64,000 nt of DNA from positions 186,001 through 250,000 of the forward strand of contig NZ_CADIJP010000002.1 in NCBI RefSeq assembly GCF_902859725.1, written 5' to 3'. The notes under the pieces are model-generated. The model was not told the origin of the DNA and did not search any database. It was given only the letters and a program-made list of their open reading frames with translations. Source of the stretch: Achromobacter mucicolens. GTDB lineage: Bacteria; Pseudomonadota; Gammaproteobacteria; Burkholderiales; Burkholderiaceae_B. The position numbers were made by a program, and so were the translations under genes. Of this stretch, positions 46,702 through 55,070 are shown one piece after another; within the stretch, counting starts at the first letter, position 1, and every line of letters starts with the position of its first letter.

Positions 46702-48087
46702 ATGAGTCAGAACTTCGTCAATCCCGATCAGATCCGCGCCTGGTTTTCGCGCGCCATGTCCGACATGTACAAGCAGGAAGTCCCGCTGTACGACACCCTG
46801 CTGGACCTCGTGGCGCAGGTCAATGCGCGGACGATGTCCGAGCAGCCGGAACTGGCCGCGCAACTGGCGCGCACCGGCGAGATCGAGCGCCTGGACATCG
46901 AACGCCACGGTGCGATCCGCGTCGGCACGCCTGAGGAACTGGCGAACATGCGCCGTGTGTTTGCCGTGATGGGCATGCAGCCGGTCGGCTACTACGATCT
47001 GTCGCCTGCGGGCGTGCCCGTGCATTCGACGGCCTTTCGCGCCACGCACGAGGCGGCGCTGCAGGCTAGTCCGTTCCGCGTCTTCACGTCGCTGCTGCGC
47101 CTGGAGCTGATCGATGACGTGGCGCTGCGAGAGAAGGCCGCCCGCATCCTGGCGGCGCGCCAGATCTTCACGGACCGCGCGCTGGCGCTGACTGCCCGCT
47201 TCGAGGCGGAAGGCGGCCTCACCGAGGCCGACGCGCGCGAGTTTGTCGCCGAGGCGCTGCATACCTTCCGCTGGCACAGCGAGTCCACGGTCAGCCTGGA
47301 CGACTACCGCGAGCTGCACGGCCAGCATCGCCTGATCGCCGACGTGGTGGCGTTCAAGGGTCCGCACATCAACCACCTGACTCCGCGCACGCTGGACATC
47401 GACGAAGCGCAGGCCGAGATGCCGCGGCGCGGCGTGTCGGCCAAGGCCGTCATCGAAGGCCCGCCGCCGCGCAAGTGCCCGATCCTGCTGCGTCAGACGA
47501 GCTTCAAGGCACTGGAAGAGCCCGTGCGTTTTGCGGGCGCCGACGGCGCCAGTGCGGTGGGCAGCCACACGGCTCGCTTTGGCGAGATCGAGCAGCGTGG
47601 CGTGGCGCTGACCCGCAAGGGCCGCGCGCTGTACGACCAGCTGCTGGATCTGGCCCGCAGCCGCATCAGCGGCGCGCCCAACGAAGGCAATGCGGCGGCC
47701 TACATGCAGAACCTGCAGGATTGCTTTGCGGCATTTCCCGACAACTACGCGGCGTTGCATGACCAGGGGCTGGCGTACTTCCGCTACTTCCTGACGGGCA
47801 AGGCCGGCACGCCGCAGAGCTCCGAGCTGTCTGCCTTGATCGACGCGGGTTACATCCAATACGAACCCCTGGTGTATGAAGACTTCCTGCCGGTCAGCGC
47901 GGCCGGCATCTTCCAGTCGAACCTGGGCGACAAGGCGCAGGCCGAGTACGCGCAGAACGCCAGCCAGACGGCATTTGAAGCCGCGCTGGGCGCCCGCGTG
48001 CTGGACGAGCTGGCCCTTTACGACGACACGCAGGCGCGCTCGCTCGACGCCTGCCTGCAGGCGCTCGCCGCGCCCGTGGCCGCATGA
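46702..48087 (+). CDS. hglS: 2-Oxoadipate dioxygenase/decarboxylase (HglS/YdcJ, DUF1338 family)
   Basis: A 461-residue VOC-fold iron enzyme. Candidate metal ligands match those known for Pseudomonas HglS: His69 (DIERHGAIR), His225 (KGPHINHLTPRTLD) and Glu295 (ARFGEIEQRG). HglS converts 2-oxoadipate to D-2-hydroxyglutarate in D-lysine catabolism. The frame opens 13 codons earlier, but the family start MSQNFVNPDQIRAWF is at 46702. The last four bases (ATGA) overlap the start of the next gene, implying tight coupling. Exact substrate is inferred from the family. Confidence 0.88.
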   Translation: MSQNFVNPDQIRAWFSRAMSDMYKQEVPLYDTLLDLVAQVNARTMSEQPELAAQLARTGEIERLDIERHGAIRVGTPEELANMRRVFAVMGMQPVGYYDLSPAGVPVHSTAFRATHEAALQASPFRVFTSLLRLELIDDVALREKAARILAARQIFTDRALALTARFEAEGGLTEADAREFVAEALHTFRWHSESTVSLDDYRELHGQHRLIADVVAFKGPHINHLTPRTLDIDEAQAEMPRRGVSAKAVIEGPPPRKCPILLRQTSFKALEEPVRFAGADGASAVGSHTARFGEIEQRGVALTRKGRALYDQLLDLARSRISGAPNEGNAAAYMQNLQDCFAAFPDNYAALHDQGLAYFRYFLTGKAGTPQSSELSALIDAGYIQYEPLVYEDFLPVSAAGIFQSNLGDKAQAEYAQNASQTAFEAALGARVLDELALYDDTQARSLDACLQALAAPVAA

Positions 48088-49277
48088 GCCGGCTGGATCG
48101 ATGCCTGTCTGTGGGTGACTTCGAACGCGAGGCGCGGCGCATCATGCCGCGCTGCGTAGAAGGCTACATCTGCGGCGGCACGGAAGACGGCGCGTCGCTG
48201 TCCGAGAGCGTGCGCGCCCCCCGCGACATCGGCTTTCGGCCGCGCGGGCTGCGCGTGGTGGACCAGCGTAGCAGCCAGGTCAGCCTGTTTGGCCAGGATT
48301 ACGCCATGCCGGTGGGGTTCGCGCCGACCGGCTTCTCGGCCATCGTCATGCATGAATGCGATCTGGCGTTGGCGCGCGTCGCCCAGGAGACGCGGATTCC
48401 GTTCATCATCAGCGGCGCCTCAAGCGTGCCGCTCGAACGCCTGCAGGAGGCGACCGGCAACCGGTGCTGGTACCAGGCCTATCTGCCCGGCAACATCGAT
48501 CGCATCGGCAAGCTGCTGGCGCGGCTGCGCGCGGCCAGCATTCCCGTGCTGGTTGTCACCATCGACACCTGCGTGGGCGCCAACCGCGAGAACCTGCAAC
48601 GGCTGGCCTTCACCGTCCCGTTCAAGATGAGCGGCCGCGTCGTGCTGGACGGCATGCTGCATCCGCGCTGGACGCTGAACGTCTTCATGCGCACGCTGCT
48701 GGGCAGCGGGGTGCCCCGGTTTTCGAACCTGTACGAAGAGATCGGCCCGCCCATCACGCAGGACCCGCCCAACGGCTTTCGTGGCGAGCGCGACAAGCTG
48801 TCGTGGGAACACATCCGCTGGATCCGCGACAACTGGCCGGGCAAGCTGGTGCTCAAGGGCGTCATGCACCCCGACGATGCGCGGATGGCGCATGCGGCGG
48901 GCGCGGACGGCGTGATCGTGTCGAACCACGGCGGCCGCCAGCTCGACGGCTGCATTTCGCCGCTGCAGGCATTGCACGATGTCGTCGCCGCGGTGCCCGA
49001 AGGCTATCCCGTGATGGTCGACGGGGGCTTCAGGCGCGGCGCCGACGTGCTCAAGGCCGTGGCCCTGGGCGCGCGAATGGTCTTCACCGGCCGCCCGCAG
49101 CTTTTCGGCGCGGCGGTGGCGGGCGCCGCTGGCATCCGCAAGGTCGCGCGGATCTTTCACAGCGAGATCTCCACCAACATGGCGCTGCTGGGCTGCGGCA
49201 CGCTTGCCGACGTCACGCCGGACCTGATCGCTCCGGTGCAACCAGCCGGACCCTGGAGTTCCCAGTCGGCCGTCTGA
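48084..49277 (+). CDS. FMN-dependent alpha-hydroxy-acid oxidase/dehydrogenase (LldD-like)
   Basis: A 397-residue TIM-barrel flavoprotein. FMN contacts appear in PVGFAPTGFSAIVMHE and WYQAYLP; the catalytic His is in IVSNHGGRQLDG, and the phosphate loop is MVDGGFRRGADVLKAV. It overlaps the preceding gene by ATGA. If that enzyme makes 2-hydroxyglutarate, this one could oxidise it to 2-oxoglutarate, but members of this family usually prefer L-2-hydroxyacids while HglS yields the D form. That mismatch is noted as a question. Confidence 0.9.
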   Translation: MSRLDRCLSVGDFEREARRIMPRCVEGYICGGTEDGASLSESVRAPRDIGFRPRGLRVVDQRSSQVSLFGQDYAMPVGFAPTGFSAIVMHECDLALARVAQETRIPFIISGASSVPLERLQEATGNRCWYQAYLPGNIDRIGKLLARLRAASIPVLVVTIDTCVGANRENLQRLAFTVPFKMSGRVVLDGMLHPRWTLNVFMRTLLGSGVPRFSNLYEEIGPPITQDPPNGFRGERDKLSWEHIRWIRDNWPGKLVLKGVMHPDDARMAHAAGADGVIVSNHGGRQLDGCISPLQALHDVVAAVPEGYPVMVDGGFRRGADVLKAVALGARMVFTGRPQLFGAAVAGAAGIRKVARIFHSEISTNMALLGCGTLADVTPDLIAPVQPAGPWSSQSAV

Positions 49278-49361
49278 TTCCCACCGGGCCGCACGGCCCG
49301 GACAACAACAAGAAATGGCGCGGCGTAACGTCGCGTCCCACCGCTTTCAACAGGAGGAAAC

Positions 49362-50351
49362 ATGAAAAACATCTATTCCAAGCTGGCTGGCGTTGCCGCG
49401 GCGCTCGCGTGTGTCGTGGGCGGCCCCGTCCAGGCCCAGGCAAACGGCTATCCCACCAAGCCCGTGCGGCTGGTCGTGGGCTACGCGCCGGGAGGCACGA
49501 CCGACATCAGCGCCCGTATGATCGCGGACGTGCTGGGCAAGGAATTTGGCCAGACCTTCGTGGTCGAGAACAAGCCGGGCGCCAACAGCAACATCGGCGC
49601 CGAGACCGTCGCCCGCGCGCAGCCGGACGGCTACACGTTCTTCGTGGGGTCCATCTCCACGGCGATCAACCAGTCGCTGTACTCCAAGATGTCCTATGAC
49701 GCGCTCAAGGACCTGGACGCGGTCGCGCTGCTGAACGTGGTGCCCAACATCCTCGCGGTCAACGCGAACGTGCCGGTCAAGACCGTGCAGGAATACATCG
49801 AGTACGCCAAGAAGAATCCCGGCAAGCTGACCTGCGCCTCGCCCGGCAACGGTTCGTCCGCCCACCTGGGCTGCGAACTCTTCAAGATGAAGACCGGCAT
49901 CGACATCCTGCACGTTCCGTATCGCGGCAGCGGTCCGGCCGTGGCCGACCTGCTGGGCGGCCAGGTGGACTCCATCTTCGACAACCTGCCGCCGCTCCTG
50001 CCGCACGTGCGCGCCGGCAAACTGACGGGCCTGGCCGTCACCACCGGCAGCCGCGTGCCGTTCGCGCCCGAAATCCCGACCATCGCCGAATCCGGCGTGC
50101 CGGGCTTTGACGTGGCGGCCTGGTTTGGCCTGTTCGCGCCCGCCGGCACTCCGCCGGAGATCGTGCAGAAGGTCAACGCTGCCATCAACAAGGCCCTGAC
50201 CTCCGACTCGGCGCTGGCCGCCAGCTACCAGACCAACGGCTTTTTGCTGCCCCCGCCGCCGAACACCCCGCAGGCGTTCAAGGCGTTCATGGAAAGCGAA
50301 ACCCGCAAATGGGGCGACGTGGTCAAGGCGACAAACCTGCAGATCAACTGA
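49362..50351 (+). CDS. Bug/TctC-family periplasmic solute-binding protein
   Basis: A 329-residue exported protein with signal peptide MKNIYSKLAGVAAALACVVG ... VQAQ. The family blocks are LVVGYAPGGTTDISARMIAD, VVENKPGANSNIGAETVA, and LHVPYRGSGPAVADLLGGQV. AGGAGG precedes the ATG. It lies 84 nt after the flavin oxidase and is probably in the same unit, delivering a related 2-oxo or 2-hydroxy acid. It is the third orphan Bug gene of the window. Confidence 0.93.
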   Translation: MKNIYSKLAGVAAALACVVGGPVQAQANGYPTKPVRLVVGYAPGGTTDISARMIADVLGKEFGQTFVVENKPGANSNIGAETVARAQPDGYTFFVGSISTAINQSLYSKMSYDALKDLDAVALLNVVPNILAVNANVPVKTVQEYIEYAKKNPGKLTCASPGNGSSAHLGCELFKMKTGIDILHVPYRGSGPAVADLLGGQVDSIFDNLPPLLPHVRAGKLTGLAVTTGSRVPFAPEIPTIAESGVPGFDVAAWFGLFAPAGTPPEIVQKVNAAINKALTSDSALAASYQTNGFLLPPPPNTPQAFKAFMESETRKWGDVVKATNLQIN

Positions 50352-50490
50352 TCGGCGGGCAGGGCGCGAGGGCAGCGATGACCCTCGCGCCAGGCGCTTT
50401 GCGGATAAAGCGGGACGGCTTTCCCGCTTTCAAAATTACGTGATAGAATGCTCGACTTTCCAGCAAGGTTCGCCTTGTTGGAGTGGTCAA

Positions 50491-50575
50491 GCCGACGTGG
50501 TGAAATTGGTAGACACGCTATCTTGAGGGGGTAGTGGCGAAAGCTGTGCGAGTTCGAGTCTCGCCGTCGGCACCA
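50491..50575 (+). tRNA. tRNA-Leu, anticodon GAG
   Basis: 85 nt with encoded CCA. The acceptor GCCGACG pairs with CGTCGGC, and the anticodon stem CTATC / GGTAG encloses TTGAGGG. The T-arm is GCGAGTTCGAGTCTCGC. Unlike the UAA isoacceptor at 37782 it has no intron. Confidence 0.96.
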
Positions 50576-50592
50576 AGAAATTCCTCGCAATG

Positions 50593-50626
50593 AACCCGCA
50601 TCTCTCTTTGAGGATGCGGGTTTTTT
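50593..50626 (+). terminator. Intrinsic terminator of tRNA-Leu(GAG)
   Basis: Stem AACCCGCATC / GATGCGGGTT with a ten-base loop, then a T-run. Confidence 0.9.
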
Positions 50627-50904
50627 GTTGTTCAGACGGCGCCGGGCTCGGCATCAGGCTCGGCGCCGGACTCGGCACCCCATCGGCCGGCTCTGCCTGG
50701 CTCGGTTGCATCTCCGCCGTCGCCCTCTTCGACCACCCCGGCGACGTCTCCCTCGATCTGCTATCCGCCTGATCGTCGTGACGGCGCGATCCGTTGTCAC
50801 TCCACGTCCGTTTCCCGATCTCCGCAAACCGCTCACGCCCTAGGCGTGCGCGATGAAGAGCCGCGCGGTGTGTCACAAGGCGGATACAAATAACGCTTGA
50901 AATG

Positions 50905-50952
50905 TGGTTAAAAATAACCATGTGTTACCATCGCACCCGATCTATGTAACCA
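50905..50952 (+). promoter_or_regulatory. TAACCA-box cluster upstream of the envelope operon
   Basis: A perfect 16-bp palindrome TGGTTA-AAAA-TAACCA (50905-50920) is followed by TTACCA (50925-50930) and TAACCA (50947-50952). It lies 31-78 bp before the lipoprotein start, in the AT-rich end of an otherwise gene-free 350-bp stretch (50627-50982), so it may be an operator. The binding protein is unknown. Confidence 0.35.
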
Positions 50953-50982
50953 AGTATTTGAATTAACTACAAGGAGAGCAGG

Positions 50983-52473
50983 ATGCGCCGCATGGGGTGG
51001 GTGGGAAAGGGGGTGCTGGTTGCGGCTGTTGCCGTGCTGTCAGGTTGCGCGGGGACGCGGACCGTAAGCGAGAAAGACGCTTCCATCCACCTCGCCGCGT
51101 CGGATTACCAGGCTTATGCCGCGCGCTACCTGGACGCGAAGGGCCAACCGACGTATGACCCGGCCAGCCTGCTGGACGCGCTGGAAGCGGGCAAGGCATT
51201 CAACGACGCCGGCATGTGGGCGCTGAGCCGCGACGCATTCAACGCCGCGGCCACCCAGCTCAACTGGAAGGAAGACACGGTCGAAACGCCGGCCGAAGTC
51301 GCCAATCTGATCGGCACGACCCTGACCAGCAGCGCGTTCGGCGCCTATCAGGGCAAGATCTACCAGGGCTCCCTCGTCGACTACTACCAGGCCATCAATC
51401 ATCTGATGCTGGGCGACGAGAGCAATGCTCGGGTGGACTTCAACCGCTTGCAGGTCCGGCAGGGCAACGCCCAGACCCAGCTCAAGGCCTATTCCGACAC
51501 CGTCAACGCGTCGGTGAAGACCGGTTTGGCCGACGAGAAGAGCGAGGGCGCCAAGAAAAGCCTGGGCGAGGTGGGCCCCAAGATCGCCGACGGCGTGAAA
51601 GATCTGCCTAGTGGATTGAAGTCGTCGAAGATCCGCCTGTCGGCCGGTGACGCAATGAGCGCCGTCTTCCGTGCGACGTCCTCGTCCACGTCCGACAAGC
51701 GCTCGAACGTGTCCCGGGACATGTTGAAAAGCGCCGACGCCGCCAGCGCCACGCGCGGCGGCAATGCGGTCCTTGCCTACCTGAGCCGGGAGCTGCAGCA
51801 GGGCAAAGGCGTGTTGAAGAACAAGGTCATCGTGCTGTACGAAGACGGCGTCGGACCCGGGTTCAAGGAGTTTCGCATTGACCTGCCCCTGTTCATCGTC
51901 AGCGACAAGGTCACCTATAGCGGCATCGCGCTGCCCCAGTTTGTCCGCGGACAGGCCGCCTACGGCAGCCTGAAGGTGGGTTCGGGCAAGACGCAACAGG
52001 AAACCGCTGTCCTGACCGACCTGAACGAAGTGGCCGGGCTGGAGTTCGATGCCGGCTACAAGGGCGTGGTGGCCAAAGCCGTGATTTCCACGGTCTTGAA
52101 GACCACCGCCCAGGCCGCTGTGAACAACCAGATCGACAAGCAGAAGGCGGATCCGCTGGTGGCCGGACTGTTGAAGCTGGGAACCGGCGCCGTGCAGTAC
52201 GCCTTGACCAAGGCGGACGTTCGCGCCTGGGCCAATCTGCCCGACACGCTGCAAATGGTGGTGGTCGACCGCCCGAAAGACGGTCGGCTGACGCTAGCCG
52301 CCGCCCAGGGCGAATCCATTGCACAGATCCCGCTGCAGGAAGACGTCAATACGCTGGTGCTGGTGAAAGCGTCCGGCACGGCGGGCAAGCCGGCTGTATA
52401 CGTGCAGCCGCTGCCGGCCCAGGCGCCGGTCACCCAAGCTGCCGCGCCGGTCAAAGTTGCCGGTGGTCTCTGA
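50983..52473 (+). CDS. Outer-membrane lipoprotein of the COG3014 type
   Basis: A 496-residue lipoprotein: signal MRRMGWVGKGVLVAAVAVLS, lipobox LSGC. The N-terminal half looks TPR-like and helical (DYQAYAARYLDAKGQPTYDP, LLDALEAGKAFNDAGMWALS, YYQAINHLMLGDESNARVDF); the C-terminal half is beta-rich (GKAGKPAVYVQP-like end). It matches my memory of COG3014, uncharacterised lipoproteins found next to YcfL/LpoB. AAGGAGAG fixes the start. It is the first gene of a five-gene exported cluster; the next start is 1 nt after its stop. Confidence 0.82.
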   Translation: MRRMGWVGKGVLVAAVAVLSGCAGTRTVSEKDASIHLAASDYQAYAARYLDAKGQPTYDPASLLDALEAGKAFNDAGMWALSRDAFNAAATQLNWKEDTVETPAEVANLIGTTLTSSAFGAYQGKIYQGSLVDYYQAINHLMLGDESNARVDFNRLQVRQGNAQTQLKAYSDTVNASVKTGLADEKSEGAKKSLGEVGPKIADGVKDLPSGLKSSKIRLSAGDAMSAVFRATSSSTSDKRSNVSRDMLKSADAASATRGGNAVLAYLSRELQQGKGVLKNKVIVLYEDGVGPGFKEFRIDLPLFIVSDKVTYSGIALPQFVRGQAAYGSLKVGSGKTQQETAVLTDLNEVAGLEFDAGYKGVVAKAVISTVLKTTAQAAVNNQIDKQKADPLVAGLLKLGTGAVQYALTKADVRAWANLPDTLQMVVVDRPKDGRLTLAAAQGESIAQIPLQEDVNTLVLVKASGTAGKPAVYVQPLPAQAPVTQAAAPVKVAGGL

Positions 52474-52474
52474 C

Positions 52475-52918
52475 ATGCGGGCGCTTGTTCGAGGATTGGC
52501 CATCGTCCTGTTGACGGGGATTGCTGGCGGGGTGCAGGGGGAAACACGCGTGCCGCTCGCGGCGCCCCGGGTCATCACCTGCGACATGACACTGGCCCCC
52601 GAAACGGCCCTTCAGGTCGTGGATGAGGCCAGCCCACAAGGGGCGGCGGTCGAGGGCGCGGCGTTGATCGACCTGCGCAACGGCATGAAGGCGGTGCAGT
52701 TCTCTGTCCGCAACGCGCGCGACCCCCAGCCCTTCGGCGTGATTCTGCGCGTCCGATACGCGGTCCAGTGGTTTGACGATTGCGGGCGCCGCGTCGTCAA
52801 CGGCGCCCAGGTCGTCGATGGCCTGGCGTTGGACCCTCGGCGTCAGGAAATCATCCAGTCCACGGCCATGGATCCCCTGGCCACGCGCGCCATCGTGCGC
52901 ATATACGTTGAAAACTGA
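52475..52918 (+). CDS. YcfL-like exported protein
   Basis: A 147-residue exported protein: MRALVRGLAIVLLTGIAGGV is the signal, with likely cleavage after VQG. The mature part (LIDLRNGMKAVQFSVRNARD, then VILRVRYAVQWFDDCGRRV) fits the YcfL family, whose E. coli member sits directly before lpoB, as here. There is no lipobox Cys near the cleavage site, unlike the E. coli protein. The ATG at 52475 is preferred over an in-frame TTG at 52457 inside the upstream gene. Confidence 0.75.
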   Translation: MRALVRGLAIVLLTGIAGGVQGETRVPLAAPRVITCDMTLAPETALQVVDEASPQGAAVEGAALIDLRNGMKAVQFSVRNARDPQPFGVILRVRYAVQWFDDCGRRVVNGAQVVDGLALDPRRQEIIQSTAMDPLATRAIVRIYVEN

Positions 52919-52931
52919 GCATCAAACATCC

Positions 52932-53552
52932 ATGAAAAAAGCATCTCTCATCGCCCTCCTGGCGCTGTCGCTGGCGGGCTGCCAGAACATGGCAGTGGTT
53001 TCCAGCAACCCGAATGGCGATCTCAGCCGCACCGGCCAGCCGGGCATGGTGTCCTTCGGTCTGCAGAACACGGATTTTGAGTACGCGTCGAAGAAGGCCG
53101 TGCAAGAGTTCCTGGAATCTCCCTACGCCAAGAAGCCGGGCGGCGGCCGCTGGGTCGTGCAGATGGGCGAAGTGGTCAACGACACGACGTTCCGCATCGA
53201 CACCGCCAGCATGACCTCGCGCATGAAGATCGCGCTGACGAAGACCGGCCAATTCATCTTTACCGGCGCGACGGGCGCCGAACGCACGGACTTCGTGAAG
53301 GACTCGCGTCAACTCAGCAAGTCCAAGATGTTCAACCAGAAGACGGTCGCCCGTAACGGCACCGTGGTCGCGTCCGACCTGGAAATGGGAGGCGCGATCC
53401 GTCAGCGCACGGTTGTCGACGGCGCGCAGAAGCAGCAGCAGCTGGAGTACGAATTTGATTTCCGCGTGGTTGAGCGTGATACCGGCCTGGAAATTTTCCA
53501 ATCCCTGATCCCCATCGAGAAGCTGGGGCCGAATCAGAATTTCGCATGGTAA
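52932..53552 (+). CDS. lpoB: LpoB-like penicillin-binding-protein activator lipoprotein
   Basis: A 206-residue lipoprotein: MKKASLIALLALSLAGC ends in the lipobox LAGC. The domain resembles LpoB: YASKKAVQEFLESPYA, VVQMGEVVNDTTFRIDTASM, then KIALTKTGQFIFTG, and DYEFDFRVVERDTGL-like end strands. In E. coli LpoB reaches from the outer membrane to stimulate PBP1B. The presence here of a neighbouring YcfL-like gene supports the call. The start is the ATG at 52932, 13 nt after the previous stop. Confidence 0.85.
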   Translation: MKKASLIALLALSLAGCQNMAVVSSNPNGDLSRTGQPGMVSFGLQNTDFEYASKKAVQEFLESPYAKKPGGGRWVVQMGEVVNDTTFRIDTASMTSRMKIALTKTGQFIFTGATGAERTDFVKDSRQLSKSKMFNQKTVARNGTVVASDLEMGGAIRQRTVVDGAQKQQQLEYEFDFRVVERDTGLEIFQSLIPIEKLGPNQNFAW

Positions 53553-53563
53553 GAGGCCGCGTC

Positions 53564-55039
53564 ATGTCCAAATTAACCCCGATCGTCCTGGCGTTGTCCC
53601 TGCTTGCCGCAGCCGGCACGCCGATGCAAACCGCGCTGGCGCAAACCCCGGCACAGCCCGCAGCACAACCCGCAGCGGGCGTGCACGCCGTGACCCCTGT
53701 TCCCGGCCAGGCGCCGGAGGCGCTGCTTGACAAGGCCACCGGCGCCAATGCCATGGGCGATGAGCCCGTCCAGAGCTATGAAGACTGGGTGGCCGAATTC
53801 GAAGAGCAGTTCGGCCAGGCGATGGGCAAGGCCCAGGATGGGCGAGTCTTCTACGCCGGCTTTGCGCCGCTGTCGGTCGACAGTGCGGCCAATCCGCATT
53901 ACGGCACGCAGTTGGCTCTGGCCTACGAGCGCGCCGTGTTCGACATGCAGGCCGATTACATCCTGTCGACCTATGGCCGCCTGACCACCCAGACGATCCT
54001 GACGCGTTTTGAGGACCAGTCCAGCAACAAGGACGTCTTCGATCCGGTGGAGCTTGAAGCCGCGCTGAAAGCCGGTGGCGGACGCTTGGAAGCCTTGATC
54101 GACAAGGCGCTGACGCTGCTCGACAAGAAACTCGATAACGCGTTGGTCGAGGAAGGCGTCCCGGCGGAGGACGTCAAGAAGATGACCGTGGAACAGAAGA
54201 AAACGCTGTTCAAGGACAATCTGAGCAAGAGCGTGACCAAGTCGGCATACCAGAACATGCAAGGCCTGGTGCCGGTGCAGACGCGCATCTTCTCGCAGAC
54301 GGCAAATGGCAAGAAGGCCATGCTGGTGGCGGTGATCGCGGTTCAGTCTGAAAAGACCAGGCAATTTGCGCAGGACATCGCGCGCAAGCGGCCGACGCTG
54401 GTCAAGGGCGACCCCAAGTCGCTCAAGGACCTGCTGCCTGCCAATGAAAAGGGGTATCTGAACGAGGTTGGCCTGCGATTCACCTACGACGAGGCCGGCC
54501 GTCCCATGCTGCTGTCCTATGGCCGCGCATCGGTGCCGATGGACCCGAGCTGGAGCGCGTCGCGCGCGATTCGTGCCAAGCAGACGGCTCAGGATATCGC
54601 GCAGGCGATGGCCGAGGCCAACATCGTTGCCTTCATGAACAACAACATCCGGATCTCCGAGAACACGGAGATGGGCGACGTCAACGAAGACCTGGCCCGC
54701 CAGGTTACCGAGATCGAGAACGGCAAGGTTGGCCAGAGCCAACAGATCAAGGAACAGATCGCCGAAACGATCCAGAAACGGTCGCGCACCGGCACGGCGT
54801 CGGCAAGCGGCGAGTTGCGTGGCACCAGCATCGTCAAGCGCTGGTCGACGCAGGACGGCAACGGCGTCGAACACGTGGGAACCGTGGTGGGGTGGACGTA
54901 CGGGCAATTGGAGAACGCCAACGCCATCGACGCGCAGATGCGCGGTCGCGGCAACGGCGCGCAGCCGAACGGCGCGGCCGCCACGGCCACCGACCAGAAC
55001 CGCTCGTCGAAGTCCATCAACAGCAAGCATGACTTTTAA
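53564..55039 (+). CDS. Exported protein of unknown function, 491 aa
   Basis: The signal peptide MSKLTPIVLALSLLAAAG ends near ALAQ, followed by a Pro/Ala/Gln linker. The mature part is largely helical and soluble: SYEDWVAEFEEQFGQAMGKA, YEDAGRPMLLSYGRA-like strands, and a long coiled stretch ending EIENGKVGQSQQIKEQIAET. The tail is Ser/Asn/Thr-rich. I do not recognise a named family. It sits between lpoB (11 nt) and the FlgT/CsgG-like gene (31 nt), so a periplasmic role with them is likely. The ATG at 53564 follows AAGAGG. Confidence 0.8.
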   Translation: MSKLTPIVLALSLLAAAGTPMQTALAQTPAQPAAQPAAGVHAVTPVPGQAPEALLDKATGANAMGDEPVQSYEDWVAEFEEQFGQAMGKAQDGRVFYAGFAPLSVDSAANPHYGTQLALAYERAVFDMQADYILSTYGRLTTQTILTRFEDQSSNKDVFDPVELEAALKAGGGRLEALIDKALTLLDKKLDNALVEEGVPAEDVKKMTVEQKKTLFKDNLSKSVTKSAYQNMQGLVPVQTRIFSQTANGKKAMLVAVIAVQSEKTRQFAQDIARKRPTLVKGDPKSLKDLLPANEKGYLNEVGLRFTYDEAGRPMLLSYGRASVPMDPSWSASRAIRAKQTAQDIAQAMAEANIVAFMNNNIRISENTEMGDVNEDLARQVTEIENGKVGQSQQIKEQIAETIQKRSRTGTASASGELRGTSIVKRWSTQDGNGVEHVGTVVGWTYGQLENANAIDAQMRGRGNGAQPNGAAATATDQNRSSKSINSKHDF

Positions 55040-55070
55040 CGGCGGTTGACCGCCCCTACAGGATCACTGC

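Noticed and set aside
50487-50921. A 144-codon minus-strand frame ending in TARLELAQLSPLPPQ
   Set aside because: This peptide is the well-known artefact of translating the antisense of a leucine tRNA, here the tRNA-Leu(GAG) at 50491.
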